Shown: positions 7,935-15,898 of the stretch, piece after piece
How positions within the stretch are numbered: position 1 is the first letter of the stretch
How the letters are laid out: each line of letters starts with the position of its first letter
Assembly (NCBI GenBank): GCA_031292255.1
Contig: JARLHN010000034.1
Location: 124,001-188,000 of the forward strand
Length of the DNA: 64,000 nt
From: Oryzomonas sp.
GTDB taxonomy: Bacteria > Desulfobacterota > Desulfuromonadia > Geobacterales > Pseudopelobacteraceae
Direction of reading: 5' to 3'
Notes under the pieces: model-generated
Told to the model about the DNA's origin: nothing
Seen by the model: the letters and a program-made list of their open reading frames with translations, nothing else
Databases searched by the model: none
Position numbers and translations under genes: made by a program

Positions 7935-8972
7935 ATGATACATATCCGTATACTCAGCGCGATCTGTCTCGTCCTGCTTTCTTTCCCGCAACTGGTTCTG
8001 GCCTCCAAAACCCACGTGGCACGCAGAAGCGAATCGCTTCATTCCATTGCGTTCAAATATCACGTCTCCGTCGACGAACTCAAATCCGTCAACAACCTGA
8101 GCAGCTCCCGCATCGAGCAGGGAACCCGCATCATCATTCCCTCCCATGCCGAACAAAAATCGGCAAAGGAAGCAAAAGCCCAATCGTACAAGGTTGCCAA
8201 GGGCGATACTCTGCCCAGGATCGCCAAGAAAACCGGCATCAGGATGTCCGAACTGCGCCGTTTGAACGGCCTGAGAGGCAACAGGATCAAGACCGGACAA
8301 GTGCTGGCCCTGAATGAGCCCGAACCGGCGGTTGAGGAAAAGGCGCCTGCCGTTGTTGCTTCCAACAGATTGCAATTGGTCAACAAAGAGCTCTTGAACG
8401 AGCAGGAACTTTCTTCAACCCTGGCTGAATTGAGCGACATCGACGCGGACCGGCCGGTTGACCTTGCTAAAAACATCGAAGAAAACAGTCAAGGCGTCAG
8501 TGGCTTGAAAAAGGCCGCTTATGGCTTTTTGGGGGCTCACTACCGTTTCGGCGGCAATAGCCGCGACTCTCTCGACTGTTCCAGTTTTGTGCAGCAGGTC
8601 TTCCGGGAACAGAAGGTCAGTCTTCCCCGTACCGCCCGCGAACAGTTCAACGTCGGCAGCGAGGTCATACGGGGCGATCTGCGGAAGGGTGATTTGGTCT
8701 TTTTTCAAACCTATGCACGCTTCCCGTCGCACGTCGGCATTTATCTCGGCAATCGCAGGATGATCCACGCCTCCTCCCGTGATCACAAGGTGGTGATCTC
8801 TTCCATGGATACCCCCTATTACCTTTCGCGCTATCTGGGGGCGCGGCGGGTCGGCTCGACCGCCACCAGCGACTCGATCAACTTCAACGAATTGCTGCAA
8901 GGGGTTGAGGAAGAGCATGATGGCGATGTTCTGAGCAACGACACAATGGGGCTCTCCCTTAACGTGAACTAG
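7935..8972 (+). CDS. Secreted LysM-NlpC/P60 peptidoglycan endopeptidase
   Basis: This cell-wall hydrolase is predicted to cut peptide stems of peptidoglycan in the periplasm. The 345-residue protein has a signal peptide (MIHIRILSAICLVLLSFPQL...), two LysM binding modules (about 26-70 and 84-126) and a linker. A C-terminal NlpC/P60 domain spans about 190-308. The catalytic triad is visible: Cys215 in LDCSSF, His266 in SHVGIYLG and His278 in MIHASS. AGGAGG lies just before the ATG at 7935. A strong promoter precedes it and a terminator follows at 9014-9044, so it is monocistronic. Confidence 0.93.
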   Translation: MIHIRILSAICLVLLSFPQLVLASKTHVARRSESLHSIAFKYHVSVDELKSVNNLSSSRIEQGTRIIIPSHAEQKSAKEAKAQSYKVAKGDTLPRIAKKTGIRMSELRRLNGLRGNRIKTGQVLALNEPEPAVEEKAPAVVASNRLQLVNKELLNEQELSSTLAELSDIDADRPVDLAKNIEENSQGVSGLKKAAYGFLGAHYRFGGNSRDSLDCSSFVQQVFREQKVSLPRTAREQFNVGSEVIRGDLRKGDLVFFQTYARFPSHVGIYLGNRRMIHASSRDHKVVISSMDTPYYLSRYLGARRVGSTATSDSINFNELLQGVEEEHDGDVLSNDTMGLSLNVN

Positions 8973-9013
8973 ACACTGTGTCTAGTGCAATCCAAGATCA
9001 ATGATAATCAAGA

Positions 9014-9044
9014 AATCCGGGCACTCTGCGTCCGGATTTTTTTT
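9014..9044 (+). terminator. Intrinsic terminator after the NlpC/P60 gene
   Basis: AATCCGG pairs with CCGGATT across an 11-base loop and is followed by a run of T through 9044. It sits 41 bases after the stop and only 8 bases before the next start codon. Confidence 0.85.
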
Positions 9045-9052
9045 GTCCGACT

Positions 9053-10609
9053 ATGAAGATTCTTCTAACGTACATATCCGGAGAAACCGATCGTAGCGAC
9101 CCTTATATCAGCCTGCTTCCCAGCGGTCTCTGCTATCTGCACGCCGTGTTGCGCGAAGCCGGATACGATTCAATTCTGGCCAATTTCTCCGGCTGTACCC
9201 TCCCGGCGATCCAAAAGCAGCTCACCTCCCTGCACGCGGACATCATCGGTATTTCCCAATGGACCCACAACCGTCACGCCTCTCTTGAGGTAGCGCGCTT
9301 GGCGCGTCAACTGAATCCCGACGGCATCATCGTCTTGGGAGGCGGGCACGCCACCTTCCGCTACCATGAGATGCTTGCCGACGGTTCTCCTGTCGATATG
9401 GTCGTTCTGGGAGAAGGCGAAGAGACGATGCGGGAATTGGCCGAAAGGGTTGCGCACGGGGTGAGCTGGCGGGATGTGGAGGGGATCGCGTTTCGCGACA
9501 ACGGTCGCGTCGTTCTCACGGGACAGCGCGCCCCGCGGATGGCGCTCGACGAACTCCCGCTTCCGGCCCGCTATCTTGAACATTCGGTCGGCGTTGACAT
9601 GGAGTTGCAATCCGAATTCGTCCTGACCGCCCGGGGATGTCCGTCTGCATGCAGTTTTTGCAGTTCACCGGGCTTCTGGGGGCGCCGGGTGCGGTTTCGT
9701 TCCCCTGAAGCAATTGTCGCAGAGATTCTGTATATTCGAGACCGGTTTGGCCTGATCTACTTTTCGTTGCGGGACGATACCTTTACCGCGGATCGTGGCA
9801 GGGCCATTGAATTTTGCCGTCTCATGGTCGCACGCCGGGTCTCGATTCTCTGGAACTGTCAATCCCGCGTCACCACCCTCGACGAAGAGGTCCTGACATG
9901 GATGAAACGTGCCGGCTGCGAGTGCGTCCAACTCGGTGTCGAATCGGGATCGCCGCGCATCCTGGCCCAACTCGACAAATCGATCCACCCTTGGCAGGTT
10001 GAACAGACGGCGGCGCTTGTCAGAAAGGTCGGCATTAATCTTTCCGTGTACCTGATCTCCGATGTGCCCGGGGAGGTTGAAGATGATATCCACATGACCA
10101 TCGAGCTCATGCGACGCATCAGGCCGGATGACGGATATGTTTCCCCGCTGGTGTACTATCCCGGCACCCGGCTGTTTGAACAGGCTGTTGCAGACGGCCG
10201 GGTGCGTCCCGGCATCTTTGAGGAAGCGCCTGATACGGCCCTCTACGCTGCGGGGCAGCCGGGGCGCGCATCCCGCAGAATACTGAGGGCGCTTGCGGTC
10301 GGTGCCGCGAAAGGGCGTGAACAGCGCTTTCGGCAACAGAAGGCGCTGTTGGGATATTGCGCCACTACGAATGTGCTGGCAGGAGAGTGGCATCGGCAGA
10401 TCGGCAACGTTGAGGCGGCCGAGCGGGAGTTCCGGGAGATAACCGAGCATGAACCGGATAATCCCTGGGGATGGCTGCTGCTGGGTGAGTTGTATGCCGA
10501 ACGCGGCGAAGGGCAAAAGGCAAGGGAATGTCATCGCAGGGTCCTGGCCGTGGTGCCGAACCATGGAGCTGCGCGCCGGGCATTGGATACAAAAAAAGCG
10601 GGGCCGTAA
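9053..10609 (+). CDS. B12-binding-type radical SAM protein with C-terminal TPR
   Basis: The 518-residue protein has the layout of cobalamin-binding radical SAM enzymes. An N-terminal Rossmann-like domain (1-130) contains LLPSGLCYLHAVLREAGY and IIVLGGGHATF. A radical SAM barrel follows with the 4Fe-4S motif CPSACSFC (Cys196, 200, 203) and ESGSPRIL. A C-terminal segment (about 430-512) resembles TPR repeats. No DxHxxG cobalamin-ligand motif is evident, so B12 may bind base-off without a His ligand or be absent. Substrate is unknown; relatives modify lipids, hopanoids and cofactors. It is a single gene whose stop lies inside a hairpin. Confidence 0.88.
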   Translation: MKILLTYISGETDRSDPYISLLPSGLCYLHAVLREAGYDSILANFSGCTLPAIQKQLTSLHADIIGISQWTHNRHASLEVARLARQLNPDGIIVLGGGHATFRYHEMLADGSPVDMVVLGEGEETMRELAERVAHGVSWRDVEGIAFRDNGRVVLTGQRAPRMALDELPLPARYLEHSVGVDMELQSEFVLTARGCPSACSFCSSPGFWGRRVRFRSPEAIVAEILYIRDRFGLIYFSLRDDTFTADRGRAIEFCRLMVARRVSILWNCQSRVTTLDEEVLTWMKRAGCECVQLGVESGSPRILAQLDKSIHPWQVEQTAALVRKVGINLSVYLISDVPGEVEDDIHMTIELMRRIRPDDGYVSPLVYYPGTRLFEQAVADGRVRPGIFEEAPDTALYAAGQPGRASRRILRALAVGAAKGREQRFRQQKALLGYCATTNVLAGEWHRQIGNVEAAEREFREITEHEPDNPWGWLLLGELYAERGEGQKARECHRRVLAVVPNHGAARRALDTKKAGP

Positions 10610-10618
10610 AGGCCCCGC
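10591..10618 (-). terminator. Terminator of the minus-strand lipoprotein gene, overlapping the radical SAM stop
   Basis: GCGGGGCC (10598-10605) pairs with GGCCCCGC (10611-10618). On the minus strand the stem is followed by a T run (A run 10591-10597 on plus). The plus-strand gene's TAA at 10607-10609 lies in the loop, so the coding end of one gene doubles as the terminator of the convergent one. Confidence 0.8.
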
Positions 10619-10646
10619 GAAATCTGTCGCATGATCGGTAAAAGAT

Positions 10647-11063
10647 CTATTGCACGATCCTGATACCGGGAATGAACATGATCTTGTCAAAGGTCTTGTT
10701 CAGGGTTTTACTCTGGAAGTTCACCATCGGAGGAGCAACGGGATACTCGATGGTCTCGCCGACTTTGACCTTGAACTCGGGCAGTGCCATCCAAAGCTTT
10801 TCGCCCTTGTCATTGACCGCTTCAACATAGGTATAGCCGCCGGAATTCATGGTCTGGGTAACCTTTCCCTTTTGGCCTGCGCCAGCGGGGATTTCCTGTG
10901 CCTTCATGCCGGCGTGGGGGTCAACGCCCGGCTGTCCAGGAGGCACTTGGCCCTGCGCAGGCATTCCAGCGGGTTGTTGAGGGGCTTCGGTTTTTGGTTT
11001 CTCTTTGCACCCGGCAAAGGCGAGTGCAGCGATAATAAGAAGAGATAATGCTGTTTTTTTCAC
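10647..11063 (-). CDS. Putative lipoprotein with OB-fold-like C-terminal domain
   Basis: This 138-residue exported protein starts at GTG 11063, which has AGGAGG six bases upstream. An ATG 27 bases further upstream has none. The signal peptide VKKTALSLLIIAALAFAGC places the lipidated cysteine at 19. A proline/glutamine-rich linker follows (about 25-60), then a compact domain with MNSGGYTYVEAVNDKGEKLW and LNKTFDKIMF near the C-terminus. Such small beta-rich modules occur in many Geobacter lipoproteins, but I know no assigned function. It is monocistronic and convergent with the radical SAM gene. Confidence 0.8.
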   Translation of the reverse strand: MKKTALSLLIIAALAFAGCKEKPKTEAPQQPAGMPAQGQVPPGQPGVDPHAGMKAQEIPAGAGQKGKVTQTMNSGGYTYVEAVNDKGEKLWMALPEFKVKVGETIEYPVAPPMVNFQSKTLNKTFDKIMFIPGIRIVQ

Positions 11064-11466
11064 CTGCAACCTCCTGATTTTTAGTAACATCCGTTTCTAC
11101 CACATTTTAATCGAATGTTCCAATAAAAAAGTTGCAAAAGATGTGGATGCACTGCCGCTAATTTTCTGTGTTATAGTTCGCTCATATTATTCATGCACGG
11201 CTACGCAGCCGATGAGGCGGCAACCCGTGTCTAGTGTCCCGTGCGGTTAGTTCGTACTGGTAATTCCGGCTTTTAAGGCCTTTGCCATCAATGCGGCTCC
11301 TTGAGGTAGACCCTGCTACATCTATGTCGCCGCGCCTTGGCACCAGCCAAAATACCTCGGAATTACTTCCCACGACTAACCACACGGGACACCGGCAGTT
11401 GCTGCCGCGGTCCCATCTGGCCGGGCATGCCTTCAAAACTACCGAGATACTGAAAGGGAAACAGCC
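11064..11466. other. 403-bp divergent intergenic region carrying a MITE-like element
   Basis: It separates the minus-strand lipoprotein gene from the PPK2 gene. The first half is AT-rich and should hold the lipoprotein promoter. The second half is mostly the inverted-repeat element at 11234-11392. No gene is seen. Confidence 0.5.
11234..11392. mobile_element. 159-bp MITE-like element with 35-bp imperfect inverted ends
   Basis: The left end (11234-11268) begins GTGTCCCGTGCGGTTAG and the right end (11358-11392) is its near-complement ending CTAACCACACGGGACAC. The core of 89 bp has no coding potential. No clear target duplication is visible. The ends look like those of an insertion sequence, so this may be a non-autonomous derivative. 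Confidence 0.6.
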
Positions 11467-12957
11467 ATGTTTGAGTCCGCGGAGTTGGGGCACAAGATCA
11501 GCAAAGCCGTCTGGAAAAAGGAGGTCCCCGAACTGCGAGAGGCCCTGCTGGATGCCCAACTCGACCTGCTCCAGTCGAAACGGTTCCCGGTCATCCTCCT
11601 GGTGGCCGGTGTGGACTGCGCAGGCAAGGGGGAAACGGTCAATCTCCTCAACGAATGGATGGACCCGCGCCACATCGAGACCCATGCCCTGCGCGACCTG
11701 ACCGACGAAGAGCTGGAGCGGCCCCAGATGTTCCGCTACTGGCGGGTACTGCCGCCCAGGGGCAAGATCGGCGTCTTTATCGGAACGTGGTATTCCGCCC
11801 CTTTGCTGGAAAATGTCTACGGCGACATCAAGAATGCCGAGCTGGACCAGCGGTTGGAGCGAATCGTCCACTTTGAACGGATGCTCTGCAACGAAGGGGC
11901 GCTGGTCCTCAAGTTCTGGCTGCACCTCTCCCGGAGCGAGCAGAAGAAACGTCTGAAGAGCCTGGAGAAAGACCCCAAGACCCGTTGGCGGGTCACCGAT
12001 ACCGACTGGCAGCATTACAAACTCTATGACACGTTTCGCAAGGTCTCGGAGCGGATGCTGCGTACCACCAGCACCCCCGAATCACCCTGGACAATCGTGG
12101 AAGGGAGCGATCCCAATTACCGCTACCTGACCATCGGCAAGGCCCTGCTCAACGCCCTGCGCCAACGCCTGGGCGCCGCCGAACCGCCGCGGCACGACGA
12201 GCCGATCCCTCCCATAATATCCGCCATCGACAACCTGTTGATCCTCAGGACCCTGGACCTGTCGAAGAAACTGGAAAAGTCCGACTACGACGATGAGCTG
12301 GAGAAGTATCAGGGGAGGCTCAATCTGCTGACCCGACATGCCGGTTTCAGGAAGCTCTCCGTGGTGGCGGTTTTCGAGGGGAACGACGCTGCCGGCAAGG
12401 GGGGCGGCATCCGCCGCGTCACCCAGGCACTGGATGCCCGCCAATACCGCATCATCCCGGTGGCGGCGCCTACCGACGAGGAGCTGGCGCAACCCTACCT
12501 GTGGCGTTTCTGGCGCAACATCCCCCGCAAAGGGCGTTTTACCATCTTTGACCGTTCCTGGTATGGCCGGGTGCTGGTGGAGCGGGTGGAGAGTCTGTGC
12601 GGGCGGGGCGATTGGATGCGAGCTTACGGAGAGATCAACGACTTCGAGGAACAACTCGCACGCAACAACACCGTGGTGGTCAAGTTCTGGCTCTCCATCA
12701 GCCGGGAGGAGCAGCTCAGGCGCTTCAAGGAACGGGAAAAGGTCGGTTTCAAGCGCTTCAAGATCACCGACGAGGATTGGCGCAACCGGGAGAAATGGGG
12801 CGAGTACGAGGTGGCGGTTTGCGACATGATCGACCGCACCAGCACCGATATTGCGCCCTGGACCCTGGTGGAGGCCAACGACAAGTGCTATGCCCGCATC
12901 AAAATATTGAAGACGATGTGCGAGCGGATCGAAGAGGCGTTGGGGAAATTAAAGTAG
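11467..12957 (+). CDS. pap: Double-domain PPK2 kinase (polyphosphate:AMP phosphotransferase)
   Basis: The 496-residue protein contains two PPK2 modules in tandem, as in class II polyphosphate:AMP phosphotransferase, which makes ADP from AMP and polyphosphate. Module 1 (about 1-235) has the P-loop VAGVDCAGKGETVNLL; module 2 (about 260-496) has FEGNDAAGKGGGIRRV and the lid-region FDRSWYGRVLVERVE. In studied enzymes only the second module is catalytic; the intact FDRSWY and its altered counterpart FIGTWYSAPL in module 1 fit that. It stands alone behind the MITE-like element. Confidence 0.92.
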   Translation: MFESAELGHKISKAVWKKEVPELREALLDAQLDLLQSKRFPVILLVAGVDCAGKGETVNLLNEWMDPRHIETHALRDLTDEELERPQMFRYWRVLPPRGKIGVFIGTWYSAPLLENVYGDIKNAELDQRLERIVHFERMLCNEGALVLKFWLHLSRSEQKKRLKSLEKDPKTRWRVTDTDWQHYKLYDTFRKVSERMLRTTSTPESPWTIVEGSDPNYRYLTIGKALLNALRQRLGAAEPPRHDEPIPPIISAIDNLLILRTLDLSKKLEKSDYDDELEKYQGRLNLLTRHAGFRKLSVVAVFEGNDAAGKGGGIRRVTQALDARQYRIIPVAAPTDEELAQPYLWRFWRNIPRKGRFTIFDRSWYGRVLVERVESLCGRGDWMRAYGEINDFEEQLARNNTVVVKFWLSISREEQLRRFKEREKVGFKRFKITDEDWRNREKWGEYEVAVCDMIDRTSTDIAPWTLVEANDKCYARIKILKTMCERIEEALGKLK

Positions 12958-13026
12958 TCGTGAAGTGATTATCTCTCCGATGGGCGGTGGGGGATTTTTT
13001 GTGCTTTGACATCGGTGGGACGCTCG

Positions 13027-13608
13027 TTAAGCGATGAGTCTCACCAACATCCGTTCGCCTGCCCGCAGCAGAATGAAGAACAGCTCGGCCAGGGGACGGT
13101 GGCGGAAGGAGATGCTGGGACGGCGGACGTAGAAGGGGCGGGCGCCGGCGACGAGGGCCGCCAGGCAGCCGGTCAGCAGGCGGTCGTCCACCATCAGGAT
13201 GGCGGACAAGGGGACGCGGGCCAGTTCACCCGCTTGTTCGAGGCCGTCGGGATAGGGTTTCTTACGCACGCCGGAGATGAAGCGGATCTCGGGGAAGTTG
13301 TCCCTGAACCAAGCCTTGCGCGCCTCGGTTGGCTTGTTGGAGAGGATGAATATCCTGTCCGCGCCGAAAACGGCGCTGCAACGGACCAGCCACTCCCGCG
13401 CCTCGGGGAGCGGCGCGGATAAGCCGTGGGGGGCCAGGACGCCGTCGAAATCCAGGGCCAGGGCGGTGATGGCGCTACCGGTGAGCCGGGCCGGGTCAAG
13501 GTTCGCGATGGATGAGCCGGGCCGGGTCTCCCGCAGGACCTGGGCGAGTTCCTTGCGAAACGTGAAACCCAGGGTAAATCCGGCGAGAACGTGCGTGAAC
13601 GGAGGCAT
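13027..13608 (-). CDS. HAD-superfamily phosphatase, YqeG-like
   Basis: The 193-residue protein has all four HAD motifs: DFDGVLAPHG at 53-62 with nucleophile Asp53, SNK at 90-92, Lys near 116-117, and MVDDRLLTG around 139-147. The short cap-less layout and motif 1 resemble the YqeG/phosphatidylglycerophosphatase branch, but the substrate is not certain. It is the last gene of the hyp-globin transcription unit: only 3 bases separate it from the upstream globin sensor gene. Confidence 0.85.
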   Translation of the reverse strand: MPPFTHVLAGFTLGFTFRKELAQVLRETRPGSSIANLDPARLTGSAITALALDFDGVLAPHGLSAPLPEAREWLVRCSAVFGADRIFILSNKPTEARKAWFRDNFPEIRFISGVRKKPYPDGLEQAGELARVPLSAILMVDDRLLTGCLAALVAGARPFYVRRPSISFRHRPLAELFFILLRAGERMLVRLIA

Positions 13609-13611
13609 GGG

Positions 13612-14511
13612 TTACACCTTGCCGAGTTCCTGTTGTGCACGGGAGACCAGGTAGTAGAGAATTCCCAGGATCAGCAGGGTGCCGGCCAGGAAGGCCTGGG
13701 TGGCCAAATCGTCGTGGCGCAGGGTGGAGATCAGAATCTCGCGGATCATGGCGACTATGATGACGCCAATGAAGACCAGGATGTTGAATTTGCCCCCCTT
13801 CAGGTTCTTGATCTCGTTGTCCATCAACTCGATCATCATCCAGAGGATCAGCAACTCGCCCAGGGCGCTGAGGATGCCCTTCTCCACATTTCCCCGGAAG
13901 ATGTTGATGATGTCCCAGCCGAACAGTATGACGACCGAGATGGATACGCCGGCCAGAGCCAGCACCAGCACCAGGTTGAGGCCATAGGTGAAGCGTTCGG
14001 TCAATCTGATGAGGTAGGATTCCAGCTTGCGGGAGACAAAAACCTTCTTCAGCTCTTCCTCGCGGTAGGAGGAACTCATGACGTCCAGGTTCATGTCGAG
14101 GATTTTTTCGGTAGCCTCGCGAAGGGCGCGCCGCTCGTCGCGGTCCGGGTAGTTCTCGTCGATCAGGTTGAGCAGGAAGTGGCGGACCCGGTTCATGGCG
14201 GCATTGACGAAATGGACGTTCAGGCCGGCCTTCACGTGGGCGTGGCCGATGCGGGCCAGGTGATTCATGTAATGATTGTCGTAGGTGCCGCCGAAGAGTG
14301 ACATGAACCAGTTGCCGTTCAGTTCACGAAGGCGCTGGCGGTTGCTGTTGTTGAGGATGGCGTTGGTTTCGGGCATTCCGTAGAGGTGGTCGTAGAATTC
14401 ATTGGTGAAACGCACCTGATGCTGGGCCGCCAGGGGCTGAAACGCTTTGAGCAGTTCTTCGTCGTCGTCGGTGAAGCGGTAATGGTTCTTGAGGTCCTGC
14501 ATGGTGGTCAT
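13612..14511 (-). CDS. Globin-coupled sensor with PsiE-like membrane domain
   Basis: The 299-residue protein joins an N-terminal sensor globin (about 1-155) to a four-helix membrane domain resembling PsiE (about 178-295). The proximal haem ligand is probably His92 in the globin-coupled-sensor motif RIGHAHVKAGL. A similar globin plus membrane architecture is known from Geobacter sulfurreducens (GsGCS), where the output is unresolved; it probably senses O2, NO or redox state at the inner membrane. The start at 14511 has AAGG about 8 bases upstream. It follows hypD by 21 bases and precedes the HAD gene by 3, so it is part of the hyp operon. Confidence 0.9.
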   Translation of the reverse strand: MTTMQDLKNHYRFTDDDEELLKAFQPLAAQHQVRFTNEFYDHLYGMPETNAILNNSNRQRLRELNGNWFMSLFGGTYDNHYMNHLARIGHAHVKAGLNVHFVNAAMNRVRHFLLNLIDENYPDRDERRALREATEKILDMNLDVMSSSYREEELKKVFVSRKLESYLIRLTERFTYGLNLVLVLALAGVSISVVILFGWDIINIFRGNVEKGILSALGELLILWMMIELMDNEIKNLKGGKFNILVFIGVIIVAMIREILISTLRHDDLATQAFLAGTLLILGILYYLVSRAQQELGKV

Positions 14512-14532
14512 AATGGAACCTTTTGGTTGTAG

Positions 14533-15624
14533 TTATCTTCCGTACTTGTATGCAGCCGCGCAGGTTCCTTCGCTGGAGACCATGCAGGCCCCCACCGGCG
14601 ATTCCGGCGTGCAGGCCGTGGAAAAGAGCGGACAGTCGAAAGGGGACAGTATTCCCTTGAGCACCTCGCCGCAACGGCAAGCGGGATTCTCCCGTTCTTC
14701 GCCCGCCTCGATCTTAAGCGCCTTCTCCGCGTCAAAGCGTGCAAGTTCGGGTTTGATGGCCAGGCCGCTGCCGGGAAGCGTCCCCAGGCCGCGCCAGGAG
14801 GCGTCGCATGGAACGAAGACCCGCTCCATGATGGCCCTGGCCTTCGGGTTGCCCTCCCAGGTCACGGCACGGCTGTACTGGATCTCCACCCGGCTTTCCC
14901 CAGCCAGTACCTGGGTCAGCAGCATCTCGATGCCCTGCATGACGTCGGCCGGCTCGAAACCGGTCACCACGCAGGGTATGTGGTATTTCTCCGCCAACGG
15001 CCTGTAGGCGTTTCCACCGATGACCGTACTGACATGGGCCGGGCAGAGGTAGCCGGAGAGGGCCAGGTCCGGATCGGCGGTGAGGATTTCCATCGGCACC
15101 GGCATGGTTTTGTGGGAGGCGAGAACATAGTAGTTCGCGAGCCCAAGCCGCGTTGCCTCCAGGATGCTGGCGGCAATGGTCGGGGCGGTGGTTTCGAAGC
15201 CGATCCCCAGGAAGATCACCCGGCGTTCGGGGTTGGATTTTGCCAGGGCAACCGCATCCAGGGGGGAGTAGACGATACGCACGTCGGCGCCCTTGGCACG
15301 TTCCTCCATCAAAGACGAACGGCTGCCGGGGACGCGCAGCATGTCGCCGAAGGTGGCCACGATATTAGCCGGATCAGCCGTGCAGGCCACGGCCTTGTCC
15401 ACGTATCCCACCGGGGTCACGCAAACCGGGCAGCCGGGGCCCGAGACGAGCCGCACGTTCTCCGGCAACAGCGAACGGATCCCGTACTGGTAGATGGACA
15501 TGGTATGGGTGCCGCAAACTTCCATGAAATTGACCGGTTGTGACAGCCGTTGCGCCATGCAACGGATGTTGGCGGCCATGTTCCCGACCAGCTCGCGGTC
15601 GCGGAATTCATCTTGGAATTTCAT
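14533..15624 (-). CDS. hypD: Hydrogenase maturation protein HypD
   Basis: HypD is the 4Fe-4S scaffold protein that, with HypC, holds the Fe(CN)2CO unit during NiFe-centre assembly. The 363-residue product has MEVCGTHTMSIY near the N-terminus and GPGCPVCVTP, the catalytic cysteine motifs. A C-terminal cysteine cluster (CRCGEVLKG, CPLFSTACTPESPVGACMVSSEG) binds the cluster. ATG 15624 is chosen because GGAGG precedes it; an upstream in-frame start at 15684 would overlap hypC. It sits 37 bases after hypC. Confidence 0.96.
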   Translation of the reverse strand: MKFQDEFRDRELVGNMAANIRCMAQRLSQPVNFMEVCGTHTMSIYQYGIRSLLPENVRLVSGPGCPVCVTPVGYVDKAVACTADPANIVATFGDMLRVPGSRSSLMEERAKGADVRIVYSPLDAVALAKSNPERRVIFLGIGFETTAPTIAASILEATRLGLANYYVLASHKTMPVPMEILTADPDLALSGYLCPAHVSTVIGGNAYRPLAEKYHIPCVVTGFEPADVMQGIEMLLTQVLAGESRVEIQYSRAVTWEGNPKARAIMERVFVPCDASWRGLGTLPGSGLAIKPELARFDAEKALKIEAGEERENPACRCGEVLKGILSPFDCPLFSTACTPESPVGACMVSSEGTCAAAYKYGR

Positions 15625-15661
15625 ATGCCCGCCTCCGCAACAGAGCCGGATGTCCGCCTGT

Positions 15662-15892
15662 TCATCGCATATCCTCCGGTGCAAAGACCTCTTTCATCAT
15701 CCGCAGGGTTTCCTCGGCATATTCCTCATCCAGGCGCGAGATGGCGAATCCGGCATGGACGATGACGTAGTCGCCCACCCCGACCTCTTCGCCCAGCAGC
15801 ATGACGCTGGCCTCTTTCCGCACGCCGTCCACTTCGGCCACGATGTTGTCGCCGTCCCTGCTGAGAATCTTCATGGGTACGCCAAGACACAT
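15662..15892 (-). CDS. hypC: Hydrogenase maturation chaperone HypC
   Basis: HypC is the small chaperone that carries the Fe(CN)2CO group with HypD and docks on the hydrogenase large subunit. The 76-residue protein begins MCLGVPMKI, whose Cys2 is the essential iron ligand after methionine removal, and ends with the usual acidic helix. Its start is 6 bases after the stop of hypF, indicating translational coupling. Confidence 0.96.
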   Translation of the reverse strand: MCLGVPMKILSRDGDNIVAEVDGVRKEASVMLLGEEVGVGDYVIVHAGFAISRLDEEYAEETLRMMKEVFAPEDMR

Positions 15893-15898
15893 ATCTGT

